DNA of 60,502 nt from RGIG5612 sp045616165 (lineage in GTDB: Bacteria > Bacillota > Clostridia > Lachnospirales > Lachnospiraceae): the NCBI GenBank assembly GCA_045616165.1, contig JAZLGF010000042.1, positions 1 to 60,502 on the forward strand. Reading direction: 5' to 3'. The position numbers and the translations under genes are program-made. Below are positions 6,712-15,471 of this stretch, one piece after another. The notes under the pieces are model-generated. The model was given only the letters and a program-made list of their open reading frames with translations. It ran no database searches and had not been told where the DNA came from. Numbering within the stretch: the first letter of the stretch is position 1; each line of letters begins with the position of its first letter.

Positions 6712-9282
6712 ATGAAACAGGTATTTACAAACCTTACTACAGGCGGTCCTATTTCCGTTTATGTAGAAGATGGTAAGGTTACCCAAATCCGTCCGTTACA
6801 AGTTCCAGAAGAAGACTATCCAAAGCCATGGGTAGTTGAGGACAGAAACGGCAAAAAGTATTCCCCACCAAAGGCAATGCGTCTTGCTCAGAACATTTTA
6901 ACTGAGCGTAACAGACTCTACTCAGAAGACCGTATTCTTTACCCAATGAAACGTGTTGACTGGGATCCTAACGGAGAAAGAAATCCTCAAAACCGTGGTA
7001 AGAGTGGTTATGAGCGCATTTCATGGGACGAAGCAACAACAATTATTGCAAACGAAATCAAACGTAATATTACAGTTGATGAGAATGGCAAAGTTGATGG
7101 TCACAAGATTACTGCTATCACAGGTTCTCACCACAACTGGGGTATTGTCGGATATAAAATGGCTCCATTCGGACGTTTCTTCGGCATGCTCAACTACACA
7201 CCAATCCTTGATAACCCTGATTCATGGGAAGGTTGGATGTGGGGTGCTCCTCACATGTGGGGCTTTTATTGGCGTCTTGGCCAACCAGAACAATTCGATC
7301 TTTTACAAGATGCTCTTAAGAACACTGACATGATCGTATTCTGGTCAAACGACCCTGACTCAACTCATGGTATTTATTCTGGACAAGAATCAAATATCTG
7401 GAGAGTATGGATGAAAGAAATGGGCATGAAGTGCGTATTCATCGACCCATTCTATAACTACACTAACGCTGTTATGGACGGAACATGGTTTGCTCCACGT
7501 CCAGGTACAGATACTGCTCTCGCAGCTGCTATCGCTTACACATGGTTTGAAGATGATACTTATGATCATGACTTCGTTGAAAGAAAGACTATCGGTATCG
7601 ATGAATTCAAAGCATACATCATGGGCGACGAAGACGGTGTTCCTAAGACACCTGAATGGGCTGGCGAAAAATGTGGTATCCCAGCACGTCGTATTAGAGC
7701 TTTAGCTAAAGAGTGGGCTTCTAAGAAGGTTGCTCTTGCCGGCGGCGTACGTGGTGGTGAAGGTAGTGCATGTCGTACAGCTTACGGTACAGAAGAAGCT
7801 CGTATGATTATCGCTCTTAGTGCAATGCAAGGCTTTGGTAAACCTGGTGTTTCTATTTGGGGAACAACTATGGGTGCACCTGCTGATTACACATGGTTCC
7901 CTGGATATGCTGAGCCAGATTCACAGATGGGTAAATCACGTGCAGCAAATGAAAAACTTGCACTTAATGTTACTAATAAACAAAGACTTTATCGTCTTAC
8001 ATTCCCTGATGCTGTTCTTAACGGCAAGGACGAATTCATTGGTGATGGATTCTGTGGTCAATCAATTGAACAACAATTTAATCATCATGAATACCCTATC
8101 GAAGGTAATGTTAAGATGTTCTGGCGTTATGGCGGAAGTTTCTTCGGCACAATGACAGATACAAATAAATGGGCTCGCATGTACCAAAACGATGGCCCTT
8201 ACGCTTTAGAGTGCGTTATCAACCAGGACTGCTGGATGGGTGGCGAAGCTAAATATGCTGACCTTATCTTACCTGCATGTACTAACCTTGAGCGTAACGA
8301 CCTTGGCGAATGGTCAGTTGGTGGCGGATATACTACTCATGCTCATATCGGAAATAACTGGAGAGTTATCGTTCGTGAGCAAAAATGTATCGAACCTCTT
8401 GGCGAGTCTAAATCAGACTACGAAATCTTCTCACTTGTTGCTGACAAACTCGGCTGGGGTGAGAAATATACTGAAGGAAAGACTGAAGACGATTGGGCTG
8501 AGGCTTATTGGAATCTTTCAGAACTTAGCAAACGTTGCTCTTGGGAAGAATTCAACAAGAAAGGTTACTATATCGTTCCTGTTCCAGAAGATTATGAAGA
8601 GCATCCTGCTTTCCGTTGGTATTATGAAGACAGAGACTGCGATACTCAGGACTACTTAAATCCTAAGATCAAAGCTGTTAACAATATGAACTCTATGGAA
8701 CCTACTGAAAATTCTAAAGAACTTGGTACTATTTCAGGTAAGATTGAGTTTGCTTCTGAATCACTTAAGAAATACACTCCTGATGATGAAGAGCGTCCAA
8801 TCGTTCCTAAGTACATCCCAAGTTGGGAAGGTCATGAGACAGAGCTTTATAAGAAGTACCCATTACAGATTATCTCACCTCACCCAAGATTCAGTTTCCA
8901 TACTCATTATGATACACATGCAAGCTGGCTCAATGAAGTTCCAGTTCACCGTGTAGTTAAAGACGGTTATGCTTACTGGCCAGCACGTATCAACCCTAAA
9001 GATGCTGATGAACGTGATATTAAGAACGGCGATTTAATCGAACTTTATAATGATAGAGGTTCTGTTCTTTGTATCGCTGAAGTAACATATCGTGTTCCTG
9101 TAGGTGTTATGCATAGCTACGGCTGCTCTGCTAAATATGATCCAGTTGTTCCTGTTCCAGGTGCTACTGACAGAGGCGGATGCATCAACTTACTTACAAG
9201 CGGCAGAATGTTATCAAAGAATGCGCCAGGCATGGCTCCTAACTCATGCCTCGTTGAAGCAAGAAAGTGGGAGGTAAAATAA
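6712..9282 (+). CDS. molybdopterin oxidoreductase, pyrogallol-phloroglucinol transhydroxylase-like large subunit
   Basis: 856 residues, close to the about 875 of the Pelobacter acidigallici enzyme, and without a twin-arginine signal, so cytosolic. It is a DMSO-reductase-family protein lacking an N-terminal Fe-S cluster motif. Residues aligned by eye with the known active site are present: H140 (for His144), D170 (Asp174) and the Mo ligand S171 (Ser175) in DNPDSWEGW; GGSFFGTMTDTN and ACTNLERND are also as in that enzyme. The family moves or adds hydroxyl groups on phenolic rings; resorcinol hydroxylase is a close alternative. The small subunit gene follows with no gap. GGAGAAAAGGG precedes the ATG. 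Confidence 0.85.
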   Translation: MKQVFTNLTTGGPISVYVEDGKVTQIRPLQVPEEDYPKPWVVEDRNGKKYSPPKAMRLAQNILTERNRLYSEDRILYPMKRVDWDPNGERNPQNRGKSGYERISWDEATTIIANEIKRNITVDENGKVDGHKITAITGSHHNWGIVGYKMAPFGRFFGMLNYTPILDNPDSWEGWMWGAPHMWGFYWRLGQPEQFDLLQDALKNTDMIVFWSNDPDSTHGIYSGQESNIWRVWMKEMGMKCVFIDPFYNYTNAVMDGTWFAPRPGTDTALAAAIAYTWFEDDTYDHDFVERKTIGIDEFKAYIMGDEDGVPKTPEWAGEKCGIPARRIRALAKEWASKKVALAGGVRGGEGSACRTAYGTEEARMIIALSAMQGFGKPGVSIWGTTMGAPADYTWFPGYAEPDSQMGKSRAANEKLALNVTNKQRLYRLTFPDAVLNGKDEFIGDGFCGQSIEQQFNHHEYPIEGNVKMFWRYGGSFFGTMTDTNKWARMYQNDGPYALECVINQDCWMGGEAKYADLILPACTNLERNDLGEWSVGGGYTTHAHIGNNWRVIVREQKCIEPLGESKSDYEIFSLVADKLGWGEKYTEGKTEDDWAEAYWNLSELSKRCSWEEFNKKGYYIVPVPEDYEEHPAFRWYYEDRDCDTQDYLNPKIKAVNNMNSMEPTENSKELGTISGKIEFASESLKKYTPDDEERPIVPKYIPSWEGHETELYKKYPLQIISPHPRFSFHTHYDTHASWLNEVPVHRVVKDGYAYWPARINPKDADERDIKNGDLIELYNDRGSVLCIAEVTYRVPVGVMHSYGCSAKYDPVVPVPGATDRGGCINLLTSGRMLSKNAPGMAPNSCLVEARKWEVK

Positions 9283-10119
9283 ATGGCAAGATATGGTTTA
9301 GTATTTAACGTTGAACGTTGCGATGGTTGCTATGCTTGCTTCCTCGCATGTAAAGATGAATTCACTGATAATAGCCATCTTCCAACATCTGAAGCTACAT
9401 GTGTTGGTGAAAATCTCATTAAAGTTTCAGAAGTTCAGTACGGCACACATGACAAAGTAAAAGTTGACTATGTTCACACTCTTTGTCAACATTGCCAGAA
9501 CCCTGCTTGTATGGCTAAATTCCCTGAGGAAATTTCCCAGAGACCTGACGGAATCGTAATTATCGATCCTGTTAAGGCTAAAGGTAAAAAAGAAATCGTT
9601 GGTTCTTGCCCTTACGGTGCAATTACATGGAACGAAAAACTTGAAATTCCTCAAAAATGTACTATGTGCGCTCATATGCTTGATGCTGGCGAAAAAGTTA
9701 CTCGTTGCTTCGAGTGCTGCCCTAACCAGGCTATCATGTTTGGTGATTTAGATGATCCTAATAGCGAAATCGCTAAATACGTTGCTGAGCACAAAGATGA
9801 ACTTGAACAGCTTCATCCTGAATATGGTACAAATCCTTCTGTTTACTATAGACATTTACCAAAACCTTTCATCTGTGGCGAAGTTGTATTTGGTGATACG
9901 CTTGCTTGCGCTAAAGACGTTAAGGTTACATGTAAATGTGTTGAATGCGGAACTGAATATGAAACAACTACTGACTTCTTAGGTGATTTCGAATTTAGAT
10001 TCTTACCTACTAACAAGAACTTTGTTGTTACTGCTTGTGCAGATGGCTACAAACCATTCACAGCAGAAGTTAAGACAGCCGCTTCAGTAAACCTTGGCGA
10101 AATGCTACTTGAAAAATAA
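9283..10119 (+). CDS. transhydroxylase-like iron-sulfur small subunit
   Basis: 278 residues, as for the Pelobacter enzyme (about 274). Cys motifs for [4Fe-4S] clusters run CDGCYACFLAC (C13-C23), CQHCQNPAC, CPYGAITW and CTMCAHML, then CFECCP. The phrase DPVKAKGKKEIVGSCPYG is typical of this subunit. Residues about 195-278 form a Cna-B-like beta domain (TTDFLGDFEFRFLP, ADGYKPF), also present in the known enzyme. It begins directly after the large subunit's TAA, so the two are made together. It passes electrons or holds the large subunit; in the transhydroxylase no net redox change occurs. Confidence 0.87.
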   Translation: MARYGLVFNVERCDGCYACFLACKDEFTDNSHLPTSEATCVGENLIKVSEVQYGTHDKVKVDYVHTLCQHCQNPACMAKFPEEISQRPDGIVIIDPVKAKGKKEIVGSCPYGAITWNEKLEIPQKCTMCAHMLDAGEKVTRCFECCPNQAIMFGDLDDPNSEIAKYVAEHKDELEQLHPEYGTNPSVYYRHLPKPFICGEVVFGDTLACAKDVKVTCKCVECGTEYETTTDFLGDFEFRFLPTNKNFVVTACADGYKPFTAEVKTAASVNLGEMLLEK

Positions 10120-10146
10120 TTAAACTAAAAAAATTAAAATGTTGGT

Positions 10147-10168
10147 GGGGCAAAGATTTCTTTGCCCC
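10147..10168 (+). other. perfect hairpin between small subunit and thiolase genes
   Basis: GGGGCAAAG-attt-CTTTGCCCC, a 9-bp stem with a 4-nt loop, followed by ATCATAAACGGAGG and not by a T run. It is thus unlikely to stop transcription fully. It may stabilise the upstream message or set a lower level for the thiolase and SDR genes. Confidence 0.6.
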
Positions 10169-10191
10169 ATCATAAACGGAGGAAATATTAA

Positions 10192-11397
10192 ATGAAAGAT
10201 GTTGTAATAGTTGAGGCTTGTCGCAGCGCCGTTGGCAATTTCGGTGGCACACTAAAACCACTTCATGCAGTTGACCTCGCATGCTGCGTTATCAACGGCA
10301 TTATGGAACGTAGCAAAATCGACCCTAACGAAATCGATGAAGTTATTTTTGGTCAATGTCGTCAAAGTTCTGACGAACCTAATATTGCTCGTATCGCTGC
10401 TCTTCGTTGCGGCCTTCCTGAAAAAGCTTCTGCACATACAGTTATGCGTCAATGTGCTTCAGGTATGACAGCTGTTCAAAACGGCGTTATGCAGATAATG
10501 TGTGGCGTTAGTGATGTTGTTCTTGCCGGTGGTACAGAAAGCATGACAAACGGTGTCTTCTATCTTCGTGATGGTAGATATGGTCTTGGCACTGGTAATG
10601 CTACTATTTATGATTCAGTTACTGAAGGTCAATTTCAGTCACAACCTCAAGAAATGTATGGTACTTTCAACATGGGTATGACTGCTGAAAACATCGCTGA
10701 AAAGCTTGGCATTACCCGTGAAGAACAAGACGCTTTTTCATTCCAGTCACAACAGCGTGCTGTTGCAGCTATTGATGCTGGTAAATTTAAAGATGAGATT
10801 ATTCCTGTTGAAGTTCCACAAGGCAGAAAGAATCCACCTATCACTTTTGATACTGATGAATTCCCACGCCGTGACAGTTCTTTAGAAAAACTTGGTAAAT
10901 TAAAACCTTGTTTCAAACCTGAAGGTGGTAGCGTAACTGCTGGTTCATCATCAGGACGTAACGATGGCGCTTCTGCTATGCTTCTTATGAGCGCTGAAAA
11001 GGCAGCTGAACTCGGTCTTAAGCCTTTAGCTAAAATTATCGGTATGGGCGCAGCTGGTTGTGATCCTCGCACAATGGGTCTTGGTCCTGTTTATGCAGTT
11101 CCAAAAGCTCTTAAGAACGCTGGTCTTACAATAGATGACATCGGTCTTATCGAACTTAACGAAGCTTTCGCAGCTCAATCTATCGGATGTATTAAAGAAC
11201 TTGGCTGGGAAGATAAGATGGATATCATTAACGTTAACGGTGGTGCTATCGCACTCGGCCATCCAGTTGGTTCATCTGGTTGCCGTATCATGGTAACATT
11301 GTTATACGAAATGAAACGTCGTAATGTTAAATACGGTCTTGCAACACTTTGTATTGCAGGTGGTATGGGACAAGCAACAGTTATTGAATTGTTATAA
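10192..11397 (+). CDS. acetyl-CoA C-acetyltransferase (thiolase)
   Basis: The 401-residue length and motifs fit a degradative thiolase: nucleophile C88 in RQCASGMTAV, NVNGGAIALGHPVGSSGCR with the catalytic His, and C387 in LCIAGGMGQA. It joins or splits acetoacetyl-CoA and acetyl-CoA, or uses a related 3-oxoacyl-CoA. In anaerobic phloroglucinol breakdown the ring carbon ends as C2 units, so a thiolase is expected at the end. It follows the transhydroxylase genes after a 72-bp gap with a hairpin and has GGAGGAAATATTAA before the ATG. Confidence 0.9.
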   Translation: MKDVVIVEACRSAVGNFGGTLKPLHAVDLACCVINGIMERSKIDPNEIDEVIFGQCRQSSDEPNIARIAALRCGLPEKASAHTVMRQCASGMTAVQNGVMQIMCGVSDVVLAGGTESMTNGVFYLRDGRYGLGTGNATIYDSVTEGQFQSQPQEMYGTFNMGMTAENIAEKLGITREEQDAFSFQSQQRAVAAIDAGKFKDEIIPVEVPQGRKNPPITFDTDEFPRRDSSLEKLGKLKPCFKPEGGSVTAGSSSGRNDGASAMLLMSAEKAAELGLKPLAKIIGMGAAGCDPRTMGLGPVYAVPKALKNAGLTIDDIGLIELNEAFAAQSIGCIKELGWEDKMDIINVNGGAIALGHPVGSSGCRIMVTLLYEMKRRNVKYGLATLCIAGGMGQATVIELL

Positions 11398-11420
11398 TTA
11401 AATTTTCAAAGGAGAAAGTT

Positions 11421-12218
11421 ATGAAATATTTTGATCTTACAGGCAAAAACGCCATCATCTTCGGTGGTGCCGGCGGTCTCGGAGTACTTATTGCTAAAGC
11501 TTATGCTGAGGCAGGTGCTAACGTAGCTATCGCTTCAAGAGGCGAAGAAAAACTTAAAGCAGCAGTTGAAACACTTAAAGCTGAAACTGGCAAAGAATTC
11601 AAATACTATGTATGCGATGCAACAGACGAAGCAGCTGTTGAAGCTACAGCTAAAAAGGCTAACGAAGAAATGGGCCCTGTTACTATCTTAGTTAACTCAC
11701 AAGGTATTAACAAAAAGGTTCCTGTATTCGATTTCCCTGTTGATGAATTCAACAATGTAATGAACGCAAACGTTACATCAATCCTTATCACAGCTAAACA
11801 TTTCGCTCCTTACATGAAAGAAGCTGGATACGGCAAAATCATTAACGTTTCATCAGTTCGTGGTAAAATCGCTACTAAAGGCGCTGGTAACGCTGCTTAC
11901 TGCTCAAGTAAAGGTGCTGAAGACATGCTTACAAAAGTTCTTGCTTCAGAACTTGGACCTTTCGGTATCACAGTAAACGCTTTCGGCCCTAACATCATGA
12001 AGACTCCTATGATGGGTAAAGTTTTCGAGATGCGTGCTAAAGAAGCTGGTATCACTGTTGACGAATACTTAGAGCAACAAGGCGCTGCTCTTCCTCTTCG
12101 TCGTTTATCAGATCCTGAAGACTGTGTTGGTACAGCTCTTTTCCTTGCTGCTCCAGCATCAGATTTCCTTACAGGAAACATCCTTTATCCAGACGGCGGC
12201 TTAACAGCAATCGGCTAA
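11421..12218 (+). CDS. SDR family oxidoreductase, candidate phloroglucinol reductase
   Basis: A 265-residue short-chain dehydrogenase: cofactor loop GGAGGLG (residues 15-21), NSQG in place of the usual NNAG, catalytic Ser in INVSSVRG, and YCSSK as the YxxxK motif. R in IASRGEEK just after strand 2 suggests NADPH. Known phloroglucinol reductases are SDR proteins, so this may reduce phloroglucinol to dihydrophloroglucinol; a sugar-acid (gluconate/KduD-like) or 3-hydroxyacyl dehydrogenase is possible from sequence alone. It is 23 nt behind the thiolase with AAAGGAGAAAG, and the operon ends at the terminator after it. Confidence 0.75.
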   Translation: MKYFDLTGKNAIIFGGAGGLGVLIAKAYAEAGANVAIASRGEEKLKAAVETLKAETGKEFKYYVCDATDEAAVEATAKKANEEMGPVTILVNSQGINKKVPVFDFPVDEFNNVMNANVTSILITAKHFAPYMKEAGYGKIINVSSVRGKIATKGAGNAAYCSSKGAEDMLTKVLASELGPFGITVNAFGPNIMKTPMMGKVFEMRAKEAGITVDEYLEQQGAALPLRRLSDPEDCVGTALFLAAPASDFLTGNILYPDGGLTAIG

Positions 12219-12245
12219 TTTGGATAATAAAACTTACAAATCAAA

Positions 12246-12276
12246 AGAAGGTTGCGATGTGCAACCTTCTTTTTTT
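12246..12276 (+). terminator. intrinsic terminator of the transhydroxylase operon
   Basis: AGAAGGTTGC-gatgt-GCAACCTTCT followed by six T. A 10-bp perfect stem. It is nearly identical to the terminator at 14656-14686 behind the next gene, differing only in the loop. Confidence 0.92.
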
Positions 12277-12309
12277 ATACGTTTTTTCAATGAATAGTAA
12301 TAAATATTG

Positions 12310-12318
12310 TGATATAAT
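12310..12318 (+). promoter_or_regulatory. extended -10 promoter of the surface protein gene
   Basis: TGaTATAAT is a full extended -10 element. No good -35 box is seen 16-18 bp upstream. The leader would be about 70 nt. A second TATAAT lies at 12335-12340. Confidence 0.45.
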
Positions 12319-12396
12319 TATTATGTTTATAGCATATAATTTACTGTTCGTTTTTACAAAATTAAAAGTTGAATATATTTTGAAGGAATTTTAATT

Positions 12397-14634
12397 ATGA
12401 AAAAAAGAATTTTAAGCGTGCTTTTAGTAGTGATTTTGGTACTGTCACTCATGCCGATAACGGCATTGGCAAATACCGAAATTATTACATGGTCCGACTT
12501 GCAGAACGCAATTACCAGTGCAAGTCCCGATGCGACAATCACCCTTACAAAAAATTTAACAGCAATGGATGATAATACTTCTATCGAAATTCCAAATGGG
12601 AAAAATATCACCCTTGACCTTGCAGGCTTTGTATTAAACGGCAACGGTAAGGTCGGCAGTGTTATCACAATAAACAACAATGCATCTCTGACAATCATTG
12701 ATAACGATACCACTACCGAGCATTATTTCTCAGTAGACTCTGAAACAGGTCTTTGGACGCTCCTCGACACAAAAGAAGCCAATTGCAAAACTGTCAAAGG
12801 CGGTGTCATCACCGGCGGCACAGGGATAACATCAGGCAGCGAATTGCTTGGCGGTGGCGTGTATGTCGCAAGTAGCGGTGTTCTTGTCATGAACGGCGGC
12901 ACAATTGCCGGTTGCTCTGCACAAAAAGGCGGTGGTATTTTCACTCGGGGTAACATGACCATGAACAACGATAGCAGAATTGTCGGATGCACGGCGACGG
13001 TTGACGGCGGAGGCGTTTGTGCCTGCAACTGCACGGTCACGATGAACGGCAGTAGCAAAGTCAGCGACTGCACGGCGGACAATGGCGCCGGCGGCGTGTA
13101 TATCTTCGGCGACTCAAATGCTCCTGCAAGCTTCACAATGAACGATAACAGCACAATCAGCAACTGCGAAGCAAAAGCAACCTATTCTGAAAATATACGT
13201 AGCGGTGGCGGTGTTTGTGTCGAGGGCAACAGATGCACCTTTACCATGAATGATGGATTAATTACCAAAAACGAAGCAGATACTTATGGCGGCGGCGTGT
13301 ATGTTTATACAGGTACTTTTACCATGAAAAACGGCAACATCGTCAATAACACGGCAACATCCAACGGCGGTGGTGGTGTGCATGTCAACAAATACGGCAA
13401 CTTCACCATGATCAACGGTAACATAGCCGATAACACGGCAAAAACCGGTGGTGGTGTGAATGTCAACGGAGGCGGCAACTTCACCATGGAAAACGGTAAC
13501 ATAGCCGATAACACGGCAAAAACCGGCGGTGGTGTGTGCCTCTCCGAAACTGAAGCATTATTCAATATGCACAATGGAAAAATTGCCAACAACGTTGCTG
13601 AACAAAGCGGCGGTGGCGTGCATGTCGGAAACGGCGCATTTACAATGAACAATGGAACAATTGCGAATAACTCCGCAATTACTTACTACGGCGGTGGCGT
13701 GTGTGTCTCCTCAAAGTCAGCATCATTCAATATGTCCAGTGGGAAAATTGATGGCAACACTGCTGGGGATAATGGTGGTGGCGTGGCTCTTATGTTTGGT
13801 AATGTCACCCTCGGTGGCGATGCAAAAATCACCAATAATGTCATAAATGGTACAATCACAAATGGTAAACTTACCGGCGGTACCGCAAACAATGTCTATT
13901 TGAATACTGATAAATACATCACTCTCGGAGATGGTAAACCTGCTTCTTCCGATGGCAACGGCGTTGATAAACCGACAGCTAATTTCAAGGTTGGTGTGAC
14001 AACAAAGGCTTCACCGAAGGACGAAGCCCCTGTTCAATTTACCACCAATGGCTCAGCAAAAGATATAGATTATTTCTTCTCAGATAACAAAGATTACGAA
14101 GTTCAATATAATACCAAAGGATATCTAGAACTTATTGTTCACGAACACACTATCGAAAAAGTTGATGGTCAAGCGCCAACTGAGACAGCTTCTGGTTGGA
14201 AAGATTACTACGAGTGCAAAGGAAGAACTGGTGCTTGTGGTGCATTGTTTGAAGATGAAAACGGAACTACTCCGATTGAAGATTTTGACACATGGAAAGC
14301 AAAAGGCGGCAACGGTTATATTGCCCCACTTGTTCATAAACCAGAACTTGTAAATGGTAAGAAAGCTACCTATACCGAAGCAGGATATAAATCATACTAT
14401 GTATGCAAGAACTGTGGTAAATATTACGAGGATGCTAAAGGACTTGTTGAAATTACTGATATAGATAAATGGAAAGCAAAAGGCGGAAAAGGATATCTAC
14501 CAAAACTTGAAAAAGATCCGGACTCTCCTCAAACTGGAGATTCAAACAATATGACTCTTTGGATCATATTACTTGTGCTTTCTTATACAGGACTTTTCGC
14601 TTTCCTCTTTTTCGAAAAAATAAAAAATGAATAA
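12397..14634 (+). CDS. beta-helix surface protein with sortase-type anchor
   Basis: 745 residues. A signal peptide ends near ITALA (residue about 25). Residues about 145-480 hold a dozen or more 20-30-residue repeats of the type GGGVYV..GTFTMNNGxIxxNTA, which predict a right-handed beta-helix. Two 50-residue units follow, each with YYxC..C and WKAKGGxGY (Cys pairs may bind metal). The end is SPQTGD, a hydrophobic stretch and KIKNE: an LPxTG-like sorting signal with Ser in place of Leu. It should be displayed on the cell wall, possibly binding or cutting polysaccharide. The repeat part is visibly GC-richer than its neighbours, and the gene sits between twin terminators. Confidence 0.85.
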   Translation: MKKRILSVLLVVILVLSLMPITALANTEIITWSDLQNAITSASPDATITLTKNLTAMDDNTSIEIPNGKNITLDLAGFVLNGNGKVGSVITINNNASLTIIDNDTTTEHYFSVDSETGLWTLLDTKEANCKTVKGGVITGGTGITSGSELLGGGVYVASSGVLVMNGGTIAGCSAQKGGGIFTRGNMTMNNDSRIVGCTATVDGGGVCACNCTVTMNGSSKVSDCTADNGAGGVYIFGDSNAPASFTMNDNSTISNCEAKATYSENIRSGGGVCVEGNRCTFTMNDGLITKNEADTYGGGVYVYTGTFTMKNGNIVNNTATSNGGGGVHVNKYGNFTMINGNIADNTAKTGGGVNVNGGGNFTMENGNIADNTAKTGGGVCLSETEALFNMHNGKIANNVAEQSGGGVHVGNGAFTMNNGTIANNSAITYYGGGVCVSSKSASFNMSSGKIDGNTAGDNGGGVALMFGNVTLGGDAKITNNVINGTITNGKLTGGTANNVYLNTDKYITLGDGKPASSDGNGVDKPTANFKVGVTTKASPKDEAPVQFTTNGSAKDIDYFFSDNKDYEVQYNTKGYLELIVHEHTIEKVDGQAPTETASGWKDYYECKGRTGACGALFEDENGTTPIEDFDTWKAKGGNGYIAPLVHKPELVNGKKATYTEAGYKSYYVCKNCGKYYEDAKGLVEITDIDKWKAKGGKGYLPKLEKDPDSPQTGDSNNMTLWIILLVLSYTGLFAFLFFEKIKNE
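13396..13526 (+). repeat. two 53-bp near-identical direct repeats inside the beta-helix gene
   Basis: 13396-13448 and 13474-13526 differ at only a few bases (around ATCAAC/GAAAAC). The period is 78 bp, exactly 26 codons, so gain or loss of units keeps the frame. They correspond to adjacent helix turns reading NFTM..GNIADNTAKTGGGV. Confidence 0.85.
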
Positions 14635-14655
14635 AAACACTTAGCCAAAATCAAA

Positions 14656-14686
14656 AGAAGGTTGCACCCCGCAACCTTCTTTTTTT
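14656..14686. terminator. bidirectional terminator after the surface protein gene
   Basis: AGAAGGTTGC-acccc-GCAACCTTCT followed by six T on plus. On minus the stem is followed by TTTTGATTTT, so it can also end the convergent RidA transcript. Confidence 0.9.
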
Positions 14687-14705
14687 ATTTAAATAATTAA
14701 TTTCC

Positions 14706-15110
14706 TTAGATAACAGCAATTGCGCTTATTTCTAGCAATGCGCCATACTTCATTCCCGCTAGGCTTTGAACGCCGACAAGTGAATCTGTCTGATTATCAA
14801 ATGCTTCAAACAAAACATCGCATGCTCCAGAAGTCATAATTTCATCCATATGATCACCTAAAACATAAGATGTTGTCATAACAACATTTTCTGGTTTCGC
14901 TCCAACTGCTTCTAATTCTAATTTAATATTTTTAACAATTTGTTTTGTTTGTTCGAGAATATCATTTTGTCCAACAATTTCACCATTCTCATTAGAAGCA
15001 CTTACACCTGATAAAAAGATTAAACTCTTAGCCTCATCTACCTTTATAACATTTGTATATGGCCCTGCTGGTGGCGCCACTGTGTCTGGATTTACTTTTT
15101 GTTTAACCAT
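14706..15110 (-). CDS. RidA family protein (YjgF/YER057c/UK114)
   Basis: 134 residues from the chosen start, the usual RidA length. Family features: PPAGPYTNVIK near the start, FLSGVSA, the VGAKPENVVMTTSYV stretch and the end ALLEISAIAVI. RidA proteins are trimers that hydrolyse reactive enamine/imine intermediates; this one keeps no clear xARxxV arginine motif at the usual place, where LAGMKYGALLEI is seen, so it may belong to a non-deaminase subgroup. A longer frame begins at 15149 but has no ribosome site; AAGGGGATAGGT precedes the ATG at 15110. Confidence 0.8.
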   Translation of the reverse strand: MVKQKVNPDTVAPPAGPYTNVIKVDEAKSLIFLSGVSASNENGEIVGQNDILEQTKQIVKNIKLELEAVGAKPENVVMTTSYVLGDHMDEIMTSGACDVLFEAFDNQTDSLVGVQSLAGMKYGALLEISAIAVI

Positions 15111-15260
15111 ACCTATCCCCTTCCTCATATAAATTTTTGAAATATACATATCACATTTTTATTATATCAAATAAATGTATAAGTATCATCCAAACTTAAC
15201 CCTTCTCCCCAACAAATCAGAACTTGTCGAGCTCTTTTCTTGATGCTCGCAGCCCGTCGG

Positions 15261-15299
15261 CTCGTTCCTGGCTCGGGTTCCAACTCGCCGACAACGAGC
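15261..15299 (+). repeat. 39-bp dispersed repeat, copy 1
   Basis: CTCGTTCCTGGCTCGGGTTC, then CAACTCGCCGACAACGAGC. The reverse complement is found at 33659-33697 with one mismatch. It is flanked on both sides by CTCGC/GCTCG-rich blocks, so it is part of a larger GC-rich folded element. Confidence 0.8.
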
Positions 15300-15348
15300 A
15301 GATCGGCTCTGCTCGCTTTCTAAATAATTACATATATTGTTTTGGAAC

Positions 15349-15399
15349 GCGAAGCTGACGGCGCCTGAGCTTAAGAAGGAGCTCGCGCCGTGGCTTCGC
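15349..15399 (+). repeat. 51-nt interrupted hairpin
   Basis: GCGAAGC pairs with GCTTCGC, and inside it GGCGC pairs with GCGCC, around a loop that again contains GAGCTT and GAGCTC. It lies in the long gap between the RidA and GDPD genes and has no T run. Confidence 0.65.
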
Positions 15400-15471
15400 T
15401 ACCTACAGCAGCTAACTTTCGTTCGCCAGTACTCTTATGTCCGCCTGCTGCCTGCTTTTGTGAAATCACTT

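Noticed and set aside
12723..13892. Long proline-rich open frames opposite the beta-helix gene
   Set aside because: They mirror the Gly-rich repeats of the plus strand, have no ribosome sites and no plausible protein features.
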